Assembly (NCBI GenBank): GCA_041395905.1
Contig: JAWKZP010000013.1
Location: 1 to 64,000, forward strand
Direction of reading: 5' to 3'
Source: UBA7803 sp041395905
Lineage (GTDB): Bacteria > Pseudomonadota > Gammaproteobacteria > Pseudomonadales > Azotimanducaceae
Length of the DNA: 64,000 bases
The position numbers and the translations under genes are program-made. The notes below the pieces were generated by a model. That model saw only the letters and a program-made list of their open reading frames with translations. It did no database searches and was not told the origin of the DNA. Within the stretch, counting starts at the first letter, position 1. Each line of letters starts with the position of its first letter. Positions 34,554 through 42,926 of the stretch are shown in pieces.

Positions 34554-35612
34554 TCATCGCAGCAATACCTCCGCGCCGCTGGCCGCGCTGCGGTAGCAGG
34601 CGTCCACGATCCGGTGGGCTACCAGCGCCTGCTCGAAACTCGGCACCGCAGCCACCCCAGCGCTGGCCGCCTCGAGGAAACGGCGGTCGGATAATCCGCC
34701 CAGGCTGCGCAGATCCTCGTCGCGGGGGTGCAGTCCCTGCGCGCTCATGAAGCGCGCCAGGATCTCGTCGTTCGACAGCGTCACGGCCGGCTGATCGTCG
34801 AGTTCCAGGCTGAGCGTCCCGTAGTAGTCGTTGTGGGTCTCGAAGCGTGCCCGCTGGCAGAACACTTCCAGGTGACGGCTCGACTGACGGCTGTCGATGC
34901 TGTGCCACACGGACGTCAGCGTGGTCTGGTGGCCGCCTTCATGCTGAAACGTGACCAGCGCAACGTCCTCGATGCCGGTTATGCCGGCGACGCTGCGCGT
35001 GTGGCAGCGTACGGCGACGATCTCACCGAACAGACGACGCATCAGATCGACGTCGTGAATCGAATGCTCCAGCAGCGTGCCGCCACCGGCGCGTTCGACG
35101 TCGCCGCGCCAGGTGGAACCATAGTGGCCGCGCACGGGGAAGAACTGGTCGTCCCGCAGGTGCGCGGTCAGCACCGGGCTGTCGATCTCGGCCATCAGCT
35201 CTGCGAGCACGCTGAACACGGGGCTGAAATGCAGCACCAGGCCGACCTGATGCGTCACGCCAGCACCGATCACCGCGGCGGTCATCGCTTCGGCCTCGGC
35301 CAGCGTCTTCGCCAGCGGTTTCTCGCAGAACACGTGGCGTCCAGCGGCTGCGATGTCTGCCACCAGCTGAGGGTGCTCGGCGGTTTCGGTGCACACGTAG
35401 ATGGCGTCGCAGGCTTCGATGACGTCCTCGGCCCGCTCTGTCACGACCGCGCACTCGCCGAGCTCGGCGAACGCCTCGGCGCGGCCGATGTCGCGATCGC
35501 AGACTGCGTGATAGTCGATGTCCAGGCGGCCCTGACGCTGCGCGTCGCGAATGTTGCGGGCGTGAAAACGGGCGATATGGCCGCAGCCGATGAGTCCGAC
35601 TTTCAGCGTCAT
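34554..35612 (-). CDS. Gfo/Idh/MocA family oxidoreductase
   Basis: 352 residues. The Rossmann start is MTLKVGLIGCGHIARFHARN, then DAIYVCTETAEHPQLVADI and HVFCEKPLAKTLAEAEAM with the Glu-Lys-Pro signature, and a C-terminal substrate domain with GGGTLLEHSIHDVDLMRRLF. It should use NAD or NADP on a sugar, polyol or similar compound. It is on the same strand as leuS and 90 bp upstream of it, so read-through is possible, but no functional link is apparent. It is distinct from the family member at 25254. Confidence 0.87.
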   Translation of the reverse strand: MTLKVGLIGCGHIARFHARNIRDAQRQGRLDIDYHAVCDRDIGRAEAFAELGECAVVTERAEDVIEACDAIYVCTETAEHPQLVADIAAAGRHVFCEKPLAKTLAEAEAMTAAVIGAGVTHQVGLVLHFSPVFSVLAELMAEIDSPVLTAHLRDDQFFPVRGHYGSTWRGDVERAGGGTLLEHSIHDVDLMRRLFGEIVAVRCHTRSVAGITGIEDVALVTFQHEGGHQTTLTSVWHSIDSRQSSRHLEVFCQRARFETHNDYYGTLSLELDDQPAVTLSNDEILARFMSAQGLHPRDEDLRSLGGLSDRRFLEAASAGVAAVPSFEQALVAHRIVDACYRSAASGAEVLLR

Positions 35613-35700
35613 GGCGAATCTACCTGGTTGGCAAGGGCGCAGTGTGCCAGCGCGCGACGCGCAAGCCTACCTGGACGAGCGCGCCGGGCGCGGGTCCGGG

Positions 35701-36516
35701 CTATGGCCTCGTCAACGGTCTGGTCGGCTGCTCCGGCAGCGGCTCGTAGTCCCAGGTCCCGGTGACGCAGACGGGCATGCCGCGATCGGGCAGCAAGGCC
35801 CGGCTGTCAGGCCCCGAAGGAATCTCCTGGCCGCCGGCCGGCCCGCTGTCGTGCGCGCTCGCGCTCAATGCGACTGTCAGCGGGGGGCATGCCGCGTTGA
35901 CGAGCGTGACGCGCAGCTGATCTCCGTCGATACACACCTCCGCGGGATGGTTCACGCCGTCGACGGGTACGTGAAGCGTCGCGCACCGGCCGGCCGTTCC
36001 GTTTGTTGCCAGGGCACCCAATGCCTGAGCGGGCGCATCGGGCGGCGCCGGCATGCTGTCCGCGATCTGCTTCGCCGGGGCTGCCCGCTCGGGCGCGGGG
36101 CGCTCGGCATCGTCGCCCGCCTTCGCCCGCATCAGGCCGGCCGAGGCGGAGGCTTCTGCCGGCGTCGATGGCACCGATGCCCGCAGGTCTGCGCCCGCCC
36201 GGGCACTTTCGCGCGACGCCGTCTCTACCGGCGTGATCATTGCCGGTGGCGCCACGGGTGCGGATTCGGGCCGATCAGTTTCCACGGCGACGCCGTGGTA
36301 TGCCGAGCCGGCGTCAGGGGGCAGGCGCAACAGCACGGCCGCGGCCAGCACGACGGCCGCAGCTGCCGCCCAGCGTGCATAGTGGCGGGGCGCCCGACCC
36401 GGCGCCGGCTCGCGTGCGGCGGCCCGAATGCGTGTGTCGAGGTCAGGCGGGGGCTTGTCCTGCGGCCCGGTCTGATAGAGCCCGTCGAACCAGCTCTGGT
36501 CGTCCTGATCAGTCAT
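35701..36516 (-). CDS. Putative anti-sigma factor / membrane-anchored regulator
   Basis: 271 residues from the ATG at 36516, which overlaps the sigma-factor stop by 8 bp. A charged cytoplasmic start (MTDQDDQSWFDGLYQTGPQD) leads to one membrane helix near 50-70 (ARWAAAAAVVLAAAVLLRL). A long Pro/Ala-rich periplasmic linker follows, then a Cys-containing C-terminal domain. This layout and the position right behind an ECF sigma gene fit an anti-sigma factor, though no zinc-binding ZAS motif is visible. The assignment rests on context. Confidence 0.6.
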   Translation of the reverse strand: MTDQDDQSWFDGLYQTGPQDKPPPDLDTRIRAAAREPAPGRAPRHYARWAAAAAVVLAAAVLLRLPPDAGSAYHGVAVETDRPESAPVAPPAMITPVETASRESARAGADLRASVPSTPAEASASAGLMRAKAGDDAERPAPERAAPAKQIADSMPAPPDAPAQALGALATNGTAGRCATLHVPVDGVNHPAEVCIDGDQLRVTLVNAACPPLTVALSASAHDSGPAGGQEIPSGPDSRALLPDRGMPVCVTGTWDYEPLPEQPTRPLTRP

Positions 36517-37072
36517 CGGTGAACTCCGCGCGCAGCCTGCGCAGGGCATAGCGCAGGCGGCTCTTGATGCCCTCCGCGCTCGTTCGGGTAATGTCAGCGA
36601 TCTCCTGGATGCTCAGTCCCGCTTCCGCGCGCAGCAGCAGCGCGTCGCGTTGCGCGGCTGGCAGTGCGCGTATCAGGGTCATGAGACGCACGGCCTGGCG
36701 GTTGCGCACCAGGGTCGCGGCCGGATCGTCTGCGCCGCACAGATCGTCGGGTCGCACCGGGTCGCCGTCCGTGTCGGTGCCCACGAGCGTCAGGGGATTG
36801 CGACCGCTCCGGCGGTGCTGATCCGTCAGCACGTTGTGCGCCAGATGAAACAGGTAGGCGCGAAACGGCGCTGTCGGCTGGTAGCGGGTGCGGGCCCGGA
36901 TCAGATTCAGCCACAGTGTCTGGTGGCAGTCGGCTGCCGCGGCTTCCGGCAGCTGCCGCAGAAAGTAGCGGTAGCTGGCGTCCTTGTGACGGCCATAGAG
37001 CACGTCGAAGGCGTTCGCATCGCCGCCGGCGTAGCGCGACATCAGGGCCTCGTCGCTGTCGCTGCCAGACAC
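36509..37072 (-). CDS. ECF-type RNA polymerase sigma factor
   Basis: 187 residues. Region 2 is DANAFDVLYGRHKDASYRYF then FRAYLFHLAHNVLTDQHRR; region 4 is ALPAAQRDALLLRAEAGLSI then QEIADITRTSAEGIKSRLRY, a clear helix-turn-helix. It lacks regions 1 and 3, as ECF sigma factors do. It probably directs transcription of a small regulon in response to an envelope signal, restrained by the protein encoded at 35701. The VWA lipoprotein gene lies 119 bp upstream on the same strand and may be part of the same signalling unit. Confidence 0.88.
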   Translation of the reverse strand: MSGSDSDEALMSRYAGGDANAFDVLYGRHKDASYRYFLRQLPEAAAADCHQTLWLNLIRARTRYQPTAPFRAYLFHLAHNVLTDQHRRSGRNPLTLVGTDTDGDPVRPDDLCGADDPAATLVRNRQAVRLMTLIRALPAAQRDALLLRAEAGLSIQEIADITRTSAEGIKSRLRYALRRLRAEFTDD

Positions 37073-37191
37073 GGCGGACGGGGCGCGTTGCGCCGGGCCC
37101 GAACCTGCCGGGGGCGTGGGCGCGGCGCCCGAGCGCAGGGACGCCGCCGCTGTGCGCTCCGTGGTGTCCCCGGCGCTCTGGTCGTCCCGGA

Positions 37192-38952
37192 CTATGAGGC
37201 CTCCCGATCTTCGACCTGAACCGGCGCCGCGGTGCCGGACATCGTGTTTCCGGTATGTCGCGGCGCATCCAGCGCTTCGGCTGTCCGCACCAGACTAACG
37301 AACTCGCCGCGATAGCCAAAGGGGTCGGCGCCGCGGGCGCCCAGAGCCAGGTTCAGCGCATCCTCGTAACCGAAGCCCTGCAGCTGCTCGCTGCCGCGCA
37401 GCAGCTGACCGAATCCGGCCACTGCGGCGCTGAATCGGAAGTCGTCACTGGTGGCAGCCAGGTCGGCACGCAGCGCGTCGAGTCGCAGTGGAAACGCCTG
37501 CAGCTTGCTGACGCGTGCTCCGGGCATTTTGTGTCGGATACGCAGGTACGCGAGCTCGCCCGCATAGGCCTCGTCGGCGTCCGTGCCGGCGGTCGCTTCG
37601 CGCTGATAGCGCAGGGGCTCGATCCGGGTGGGTGCGCCGGTCAGCGTCAGCTCGTAGAGGGCGGTCACGCTGTGCCCCGCGCCGATGTCACCGGCGTCCA
37701 CGTTGTCGTTGTTGAAGTCTTCCCGTTCCAGGTGCCGCGTTTCGTAGCCGATCAGCCGGTACTCGGCGACGACCTGTGGGTTGAACTCGATCTGGATCTT
37801 CACGTCACGGGCGATGGTCGCGAGGGTGCCGCTGATCTCGTCGATCAGCACCTTGCGCGCCTCGTTGAGGGTGTCGATGTAGGCGGCGTTGCCGTCACCA
37901 TTCTGAGCCAGCTCCTGCATCAGGGCATCGTAGTAGTTGCCCGCGCCGAATCCGAGCACGCTGAGGCTGACGCCGCTGGCACGCTCGCGCTCGATGAGAG
38001 ATTTCAACGCATCGATGTCCGTGGTGCCGACGTTGAAGTCGCCGTCCGTGGCCAGAACGATGCGATTGATGCCGTCCGGCAGGAACCCCTGGCGCGCCAG
38101 GCTGTAGGCGAGCTGAATGCCGGCGCCGCCGTTGGTCGAGCCGCCCGCTTCGAGACCGTCTATGGCGCGCAGGATCGGCTCGCGATTGTCGCCGCGCGTC
38201 GATTCCAGCACCGTCCCCGCGGCGCCGGCGTACACGGCAATGCTGAGGCGGTCGCGCGCGCCGAGGCGTTCCGCAAGCAGGCGCAACGCCGGTTTCAGAA
38301 GGCTGAGCTTGTTGGGTGCCTGCATGGATCCGCTCACGTCGACGAGAAACACCAGATTGACCGGCGGCAGCTCGGCGCGGGACAGCTGGTAGCCCTGGAT
38401 GCCCAGGTGCAGCAGCGTGCGGTCCGCGCTCCAGGGGCTCGGCGCCAGCTCGTAGTGCACGCTGAACGGCTGCTTGCGGTCGGGCGGCGGCGCGTAGTCG
38501 TAGCGGAAGTAGTTGATCAGTTCCTCGACCCGGACCGCGTCCGCCGGTGGCAGCGTGCCCGCATTCAGCAATCGCCGAACGTTGGCATAGGACGCCGTGT
38601 CCACGTCGATGGAGAAGGTCGATACGGGCTGCTCGCGTGCCAGGCGCACCCCGTTGTCCGTGAACTCGGGGTAGCGCTCGCGGCTTTCGTAGTAGGGGAC
38701 CTGGCCTGGGAAGAAGGCGTTGCTCGCCGGCGTTGCCGGGGCGCTGGCGATGCCGAGCTCGCGCGTCGCCAGCTTGCCCACTGGTGGCTGGCCCGCGCGA
38801 TCGGCGACAGGACTGACAGGCGACGGGTCTTGCGCTTCAGGCTGCCCGACAGTGGTGTCCGGGGTCAGGGCATCCTGCTGAGCGCAGGCTGTGAGCAGCA
38901 CGAGCAGCGCAGCGGTGAGCGCGGCGCGCGGGCGATGAGCAAATCCAGTCAT
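37192..38952 (-). CDS. VWA-domain lipoprotein (YfbK-like)
   Basis: 586 residues from the ATG at 38952, preceded by GGAG. A lipobox (LTAC, Cys23) ends the signal peptide, so it is an anchored lipoprotein. A conserved N-terminal block has TFSIDVDTASYANVRRLLNA. The von Willebrand A domain carries a MIDAS at 205-210 (DVSGSM), with NRIVLATDGDFNVGTTD later. The C-terminal part resembles the DUF3520 region of YfbK. It probably mediates metal-dependent protein contacts at the envelope. The 575-residue frame antisense to it is a shadow. Confidence 0.88.
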   Translation of the reverse strand: MTGFAHRPRAALTAALLVLLTACAQQDALTPDTTVGQPEAQDPSPVSPVADRAGQPPVGKLATRELGIASAPATPASNAFFPGQVPYYESRERYPEFTDNGVRLAREQPVSTFSIDVDTASYANVRRLLNAGTLPPADAVRVEELINYFRYDYAPPPDRKQPFSVHYELAPSPWSADRTLLHLGIQGYQLSRAELPPVNLVFLVDVSGSMQAPNKLSLLKPALRLLAERLGARDRLSIAVYAGAAGTVLESTRGDNREPILRAIDGLEAGGSTNGGAGIQLAYSLARQGFLPDGINRIVLATDGDFNVGTTDIDALKSLIERERASGVSLSVLGFGAGNYYDALMQELAQNGDGNAAYIDTLNEARKVLIDEISGTLATIARDVKIQIEFNPQVVAEYRLIGYETRHLEREDFNNDNVDAGDIGAGHSVTALYELTLTGAPTRIEPLRYQREATAGTDADEAYAGELAYLRIRHKMPGARVSKLQAFPLRLDALRADLAATSDDFRFSAAVAGFGQLLRGSEQLQGFGYEDALNLALGARGADPFGYRGEFVSLVRTAEALDAPRHTGNTMSGTAAPVQVEDREAS

Positions 38953-39093
38953 GGTGGTCTCCGACCGTTGTCTCAGCACTAGAAACGCCGGAGGAAGGCA
39001 ATCGGGGTTAAATCGATGTGTGAATGGGGAAGTCGCCCGCATCCGCGCCTGTGCGGCCGTAGCTCTGACCGCAGACGCTGGCGCGGCGCCACG

Positions 39094-39110
39094 ACGATAT
39101 AGTATAACGT
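39094..39110 (+). promoter_or_regulatory. Candidate Zur-type operator upstream of the MerC-like gene
   Basis: ACGATATAGTATAACGT is a near-perfect 17-bp palindrome: 8-bp arms around a central G with one mismatch. Its core GATATAGTATAAC matches the gammaproteobacterial Zur box GTTATANTATAAC at 11 of 12 defined positions. It lies 69 bp before the MerC-like ATG in a strongly AT-rich island and overlaps possible -10 sequences, so a zinc-responsive repressor could block the promoter. Confidence 0.6.
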
Positions 39111-39179
39111 TCGGCCGCAGCGCCGGGCGCGGTCCGTGAGGTCGCACCCGGCGTCGGACACGAGGAGCACACTGACGCC

Positions 39180-39545
39180 ATGCGCCTGGATATGCTGGGT
39201 CTCGCCCTGTCGGGAACCTGTTTCGTACATTGCCTGCTGCTGCCGGTGGCGGTGCTCGCGGCCCCGACCGTTTCCGTCTGGCTCGGCGAAACGGAGCGGT
39301 CCGTGCACTGGCTGCTGTTTGCAATCGCGCTCGTCGTCACCGGGTGGGCGCTGCTCACGGGGCTGCGCCGGCATGGTGTGGCCGCGGTGGTCTTCCTCGG
39401 TGGCGCGGGGCTGCTGATCATGATGGTCGGTGCCGCCCACCTGTTCGGCCCCTCTACCGAAGTGCTGCTGACCCTGACCGGCGCGGGGGTGGTCGCCACG
39501 GCCCACGTGCTGAATCTGCGTTTCTGTGAGCGGCAGCCCGGCTGA
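39180..39545 (+). CDS. MerC-domain membrane protein
   Basis: 121 residues with four hydrophobic segments. The first carries GTCFVHCLLLPVAV, a Cys-x3-Cys motif like the metal-binding pair of MerC. The other mer genes (merR, merT, merP, merA) are absent nearby, and a Zur-type palindrome stands in front. This suggests handling of zinc or another soft metal rather than a mercury operon. The direction of transport cannot be read from the sequence. Confidence 0.8.
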   Translation: MRLDMLGLALSGTCFVHCLLLPVAVLAAPTVSVWLGETERSVHWLLFAIALVVTGWALLTGLRRHGVAAVVFLGGAGLLIMMVGAAHLFGPSTEVLLTLTGAGVVATAHVLNLRFCERQPG

Positions 39546-39616
39546 AGCGAGGCCCACCGCGCGAGCCCGCGCAGGGCGCGTGCCCGCAACCGGCAACCGC
39601 ACCTGATCGCTGTGCT

Positions 39617-40042
39617 TCAGAGCTCGGCGAGCGCCGCCCGAACCCGCCGCGCGTGCTGGGCGAGCACGTCCGGATCCGCCTTCTCCCTTGCGTGCAGGCG
39701 CAGATCGATGCCGCCGCTGCGGGGAATGATGTGAAAGTGCAGGTGAAACACGGTCTGGCCGGCAGCGGCGCCGTTCAGCTGCGCGATCATCACGCCCTCG
39801 GCGTCGAACGCCCGCCGCACGCCCCGGGCGACGTGCTGGGTAGCGCGGATGGTATGGCCCAGGGCGTCCGGATCCACATCGAACAGATTTTCCGCGCCCT
39901 GCCTCGGAATCACCAGCGTGTGGCCCTCCACCTGCGGCATGATGTCCATGAACGCAAGGCTGTGGGCATCCTCGTAGACCACGTAGGCCGGGGCCTCGCC
40001 GCGAAGAATCTTTGCGAAGATGTTCTGGTCGTCGTAGGCCAT
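39617..40042 (-). CDS. HIT family protein
   Basis: 141 residues from the ATG at 40042, preceded by GGAGGG. The histidine triad is FHLHFHIIPR (His100, 102, 104); the N-terminal part has NIFAKILRGEAPAYVVYED and VEGHTLVIPRQGAENLFDV. It resembles bacterial HinT-like nucleotide hydrolases acting on adenosine phosphoramidates in the cytoplasm. It is isolated: converging with merC and followed upstream by a long gene-poor region. Confidence 0.9.
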   Translation of the reverse strand: MAYDDQNIFAKILRGEAPAYVVYEDAHSLAFMDIMPQVEGHTLVIPRQGAENLFDVDPDALGHTIRATQHVARGVRRAFDAEGVMIAQLNGAAAGQTVFHLHFHIIPRSGGIDLRLHAREKADPDVLAQHARRVRAALAEL

Positions 40043-40172
40043 GCTGCCCTCCGTTGCTGTGCACAAGCTTAGCGGCTGCGTTGCGGCCTTTGAAGGCTAG
40101 GCAGGTGTGTGACGCAGTCGGCGCTCCGCTCGGGGCGGGTGCGGTGTCGGGCCGTGACGCTCGAGAATTCCG

Positions 40173-40201
40173 TTGACAGGCCCAGAGGTGCGGCGCAAAC
40201 T
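40173..40201 (+). promoter_or_regulatory. Candidate promoter of the orphan transcription unit
   Basis: TTGACA (40173-40178) is a perfect -35. After 17 bp comes CAAACT (40196-40201), a weak -10 with 3 of 6 consensus matches. Transcription would start near 40208, giving a transcript of about 260 nt that ends at the terminator at 40467. Confidence 0.4.
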
Positions 40202-40287
40202 CGCCGACCCTGTTTTCACCGCCCCCAGCAGCTGCGGGGCACATCGACTGAGGTGGAACTCCGCGTCTACGACGCAAAGTGAATGAA

Positions 40288-40398
40288 ATGAAGACGGTCA
40301 TCTGGAACAAGCAGGTCATTGGTTTCGTGGGCACGTGCTCCCTGCGCGTGGACCACATGCCGACCTACGCGCGTGGAGAACGCGGCTCGAGCGGATGA
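40288..40398 (+). CDS. Possible 36-residue small protein
   Basis: An ATG frame beginning MKTVIWNKQVIGFVG and ending in GERGSSG lies inside the orphan transcript, with only a weak AAGTGA site upstream. There is no membrane segment and no homologue I recognise. It may simply be a chance frame in a small RNA. Confidence 0.25.
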   Translation: MKTVIWNKQVIGFVGTCSLRVDHMPTYARGERGSSG

Positions 40399-40427
40399 CG
40401 TTTAGCGACTGAACCGGAAAAGTTCAG

Positions 40428-40467
40428 AAAAACCCCGAAGAGCCGCAAGCCTTCGGGGTTTTTTTTT
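40428..40467 (+). terminator. Strong rho-independent terminator
   Basis: AACCCCGAAG (40431-40440) and CTTCGGGGTT (40451-40460) form a perfect 10-bp stem with a 10-nt loop, followed by a run of nine T (40459-40467). An A-tract precedes the stem, so it could work on both strands. It is the clearest intrinsic terminator in the window, and no annotated plus-strand gene feeds into it. Confidence 0.9.
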
Positions 40468-40529
40468 GCCGCTGCGAACGCTGCCGTCGCAGTGGCGTGG
40501 TGACGGCAGCAGGAGAGAGGAGAGCCGTC

Positions 40530-41750
40530 ATGGCCAGCGAGCCAGACAAGCAGAAGCTCGAGCGCAACGTCGGCAATACGCTGGCGCTGGCGTTCTTCCA
40601 GGTGTTCATGGTGATCATTCCGGTCGCCGTGCCGTTCTTCCAGAGCAGAGGCCTGTCCATGCAGGACGTGCTGCTGCTGCAGGCGCTGTTCGCGGTGGTG
40701 GTGCTGGTCTCGGAGGTTCCATCCGGCTATGCCGCGGACCTGCTCGGGCGCAAATGGACTCTGGTGGTCGGTGCGGTGTTCGCCGGAATCGGCCACAGCC
40801 TGCTGCTCGTGGCGCATGACTTCTGGAGCCTCGCTGCATTCGAGATCGCGCTGGGAATCAGCGGCAGCCTGATTTCGGGGGCCGACATCGCGCTGCTCTA
40901 CGACAGCGAGGCAGCGTTGGGGCGTCCCGAGCAGGCGCAGCGTCAGGTCGTGGGCCGGCTCTATGGGGTGCGTACGTTCTCTGAGGCCATTGCCGGGGTG
41001 GTGTGCAGCATTCTGCTGCTGTGGTCCATGGAACTGGCCGTGTACGTGCAGGCGGCCGTGGGCTGGATTCCGCTGGTACTGGCGTTGCGGCTGCAGGAGC
41101 CGCCCGGCACGCGTCTGTCGCAGACCGGACATGTGGCCAACATGGGGCGGATCTTCGGCTACCTGGCGAACCACAGCCGCGTGCTCGTGCTCACCATGCT
41201 GGCACTTTGCATCTGGAGCCTGACCACGTTCTACGCGTTCTGGTTTCTCCAGCGGCTGTGGCAGGAGCAGGGTGTGGCGCTCAGCAATTTCGGTTACCTG
41301 CTGGCAGCCCTGAGCGTGCTGGCCGCTCTGGCTGGCCGCTGGGCGCACGTCGTGGAGGAGCGCCTGGGCACCTCGGGCGCGTTGCTGCTGATCGGCGTGG
41401 CTCCTGTGCTGGGCTACATGGGGCTGGCGCTGTTCGGTCCGGTGGGTGCCTACCTGACGAGCGCGACGTTCTTCGTCGCCCGCGGCGTCGGCCTGGTAAT
41501 CCTGCGCGACGCGCTCAACCGGCGCGTACCCGCGGAGTACCGGGCCACCGCCAACTCGCTGGCGAGCTTCGGCTTCCGCGGCGCGTTCGCGCTTACCGCG
41601 CCCCTGATTGGTCAGGTGTTCGATCTGTGGGGCATGGGCACCACGCTGTGGCTGCTGGCCGTGGCATCGCTGGTGATCTTCGTCGTGCTGATCGTGCCGC
41701 TGCTCCTGGCCGCGCGGGCCCAGACCCTGTTGCCGCGGGCGCCGGCCTGA
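40530..41750 (+). CDS. MFS transporter
   Basis: 406 residues from the ATG at 40530, with AGGAGA upstream. About 12 membrane segments with the MFS loop 2-3 motif SGYAADLLGRKWTLVVGAVF. The loop after helix 6 (LRLQEPPGTRLSQTGHVANM) fits the central cytoplasmic loop, and the later RRVPAEYRATANSLASFGFR resembles the MFS_1-type proteins often annotated as drug or sugar exporters. The substrate is unknown. It is insulated from upstream transcription by the terminator at 40428. Confidence 0.87.
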   Translation: MASEPDKQKLERNVGNTLALAFFQVFMVIIPVAVPFFQSRGLSMQDVLLLQALFAVVVLVSEVPSGYAADLLGRKWTLVVGAVFAGIGHSLLLVAHDFWSLAAFEIALGISGSLISGADIALLYDSEAALGRPEQAQRQVVGRLYGVRTFSEAIAGVVCSILLLWSMELAVYVQAAVGWIPLVLALRLQEPPGTRLSQTGHVANMGRIFGYLANHSRVLVLTMLALCIWSLTTFYAFWFLQRLWQEQGVALSNFGYLLAALSVLAALAGRWAHVVEERLGTSGALLLIGVAPVLGYMGLALFGPVGAYLTSATFFVARGVGLVILRDALNRRVPAEYRATANSLASFGFRGAFALTAPLIGQVFDLWGMGTTLWLLAVASLVIFVVLIVPLLLAARAQTLLPRAPA

Positions 41751-41783
41751 CGGCGGCGGGTCCGTATCCGGCTGCGCGCCCGG

Positions 41784-42875
41784 TCAACGCCGCGCGCGCA
41801 GCCGGAACTCCCGCAGCAGCTCCGGCTTGAACGCCAGGCCGTGGCCCGGTCGCTCGGGCGCCCGCACGTGGCCCTGTTCCGGCAGCACCGGCTCGACCCA
41901 GAGCTCGTCGTGCCAGCCCATGTACTCCAGCCAGCTGGGATTGGGAATCGCGGCCACCACGTGGGTCATGAGCTCGTGGAACAGATGCGGCGCGATGCGG
42001 ATACCCCAGGTATCGGCCACGGCGGCAATGCGTCTGATCTCGGTGAGGCCGCCGCGCATCACGTCCGGCTGCAGCGTGAACACGCACGGGTGCTCGAAGA
42101 ACGGCCGCAGATCGAACCGGGTAAAGTGGTTCTCGCCGCCGACGATGGGCACCCGGAGTGCTGCGGCCACCCGCCGGTAGCCGGCGAAGTCGCCGGCGGC
42201 GACCGGCTCCTCCAGCCAGTGCGGGTCGAACTCCTCCAGCCTGGCGCCGATCTGAACTGCCTGGTCGGCGCTCCAGCCTTGATTGACGTCCACCATGATG
42301 GCGGTGTCCGCTCCGAGCGCCTCGCGCATGGCGCGCACGTTGCGGATGTCCTGCGCCGGCGTGTGCAGGTGGGCCACCTGCATCTTGATGGCGTCGAAGC
42401 CGGCGGCCTGGTAGCGGCGCGCCTTCTCGATCATGCCCTCGCCGCCCAGGCCGCGGTAGCAGCCGCTGCCGTAGATGGGCAGCTCGCGATTGCTGCCGCC
42501 CCACAGGCGATACAGTGGCAGGTCAGTCGCCTTGCCGGCAAGGTCCCAGAGCGCGATGTCCACCGCCGACAGAGCCATGACGCTCAGACCCATGCGGCCC
42601 TGGATGTAGCTGGCCTGCCACATGCGTTGCCACAGAGTCTCCACCGCCCGCGCGTCTTCGCCGAGCAGCAGCGGCTCGAGCAACTCGTGGATGCAGCTGG
42701 CGAGCGTCTGCAGCCCGCCCGCAAGCGGTTGCAGGTAACCCATGCCGACGAGCCCGGAATCCACCTCGATCTCGAGGACCAGCAGATCCTGGTGCGTGGC
42801 CTCGCGTTCCGCGAACCGCGGCGGCTCCGGATAGGGAACCGACAGCAGGTGGGTGCGAAGTTCGCGGATGATCAT
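41784..42875 (-). CDS. Mandelate racemase/muconate lactonizing enzyme family protein
   Basis: 363 residues from the ATG at 42875. Enolase-superfamily features are the capping domain followed by the barrel: FDAIKMQVAHL (the Lys on strand 2), AIMVDVNQGWSADQAV (metal Asp), HWLEEPVAAGDF (metal Glu), PIVGGENHFTRF (metal Glu) and RIAPHLFHELMTHVV (His). It should abstract an alpha-proton from a carboxylate, as in acid-sugar dehydratases and racemases. Which sugar acid is unknown. It lies 51 bp downstream of the ATP-grasp gene on the same strand. Confidence 0.87.
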   Translation of the reverse strand: MIIRELRTHLLSVPYPEPPRFAEREATHQDLLVLEIEVDSGLVGMGYLQPLAGGLQTLASCIHELLEPLLLGEDARAVETLWQRMWQASYIQGRMGLSVMALSAVDIALWDLAGKATDLPLYRLWGGSNRELPIYGSGCYRGLGGEGMIEKARRYQAAGFDAIKMQVAHLHTPAQDIRNVRAMREALGADTAIMVDVNQGWSADQAVQIGARLEEFDPHWLEEPVAAGDFAGYRRVAAALRVPIVGGENHFTRFDLRPFFEHPCVFTLQPDVMRGGLTEIRRIAAVADTWGIRIAPHLFHELMTHVVAAIPNPSWLEYMGWHDELWVEPVLPEQGHVRAPERPGHGLAFKPELLREFRLRARR

Positions 42876-42926
42876 GGGCGCAATTCTAGCGCACCCGGCC
42901 GCCGCGCAAGCGACGGCCACTCAGCC

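Larger units (their letters stand above)
40208..40467 (+). ncRNA. Candidate small RNA or small-protein transcript
   Basis: Inferred from the promoter-like element at 40173 and the strong terminator at 40428-40467, with no recognisable long gene between. I compared it by eye with 6S, 4.5S, tmRNA and RNase P RNA hallmarks and found none. The boundaries are estimates. Confidence 0.35.
40043..40529. other. Gene-poor 487-bp region with an orphan transcription unit
   Basis: Between the HIT gene (minus) and the MFS gene (plus) there is no long frame with coding character. On the plus strand it holds a consensus-like promoter (40173), a 36-codon frame (40288) and a strong intrinsic terminator (40428-40467) that ends transcription 62 bp before the MFS start. 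The layout fits a small RNA, a small-protein gene or a terminated leader. Confidence 0.5.

Noticed and set aside
37255..38982. 575-residue plus-strand frame
   Set aside because: Antisense shadow of the VWA lipoprotein gene, with no domain signature.
39180..39545. Mercury resistance operon
   Set aside because: Only a MerC-like gene is present; merR, merT, merP and merA are absent.
40208..40467. tmRNA, 6S RNA, 4.5S RNA or RNase P RNA
   Set aside because: No tag peptide frame, tRNA-like ends or conserved core sequences of these RNAs are visible.
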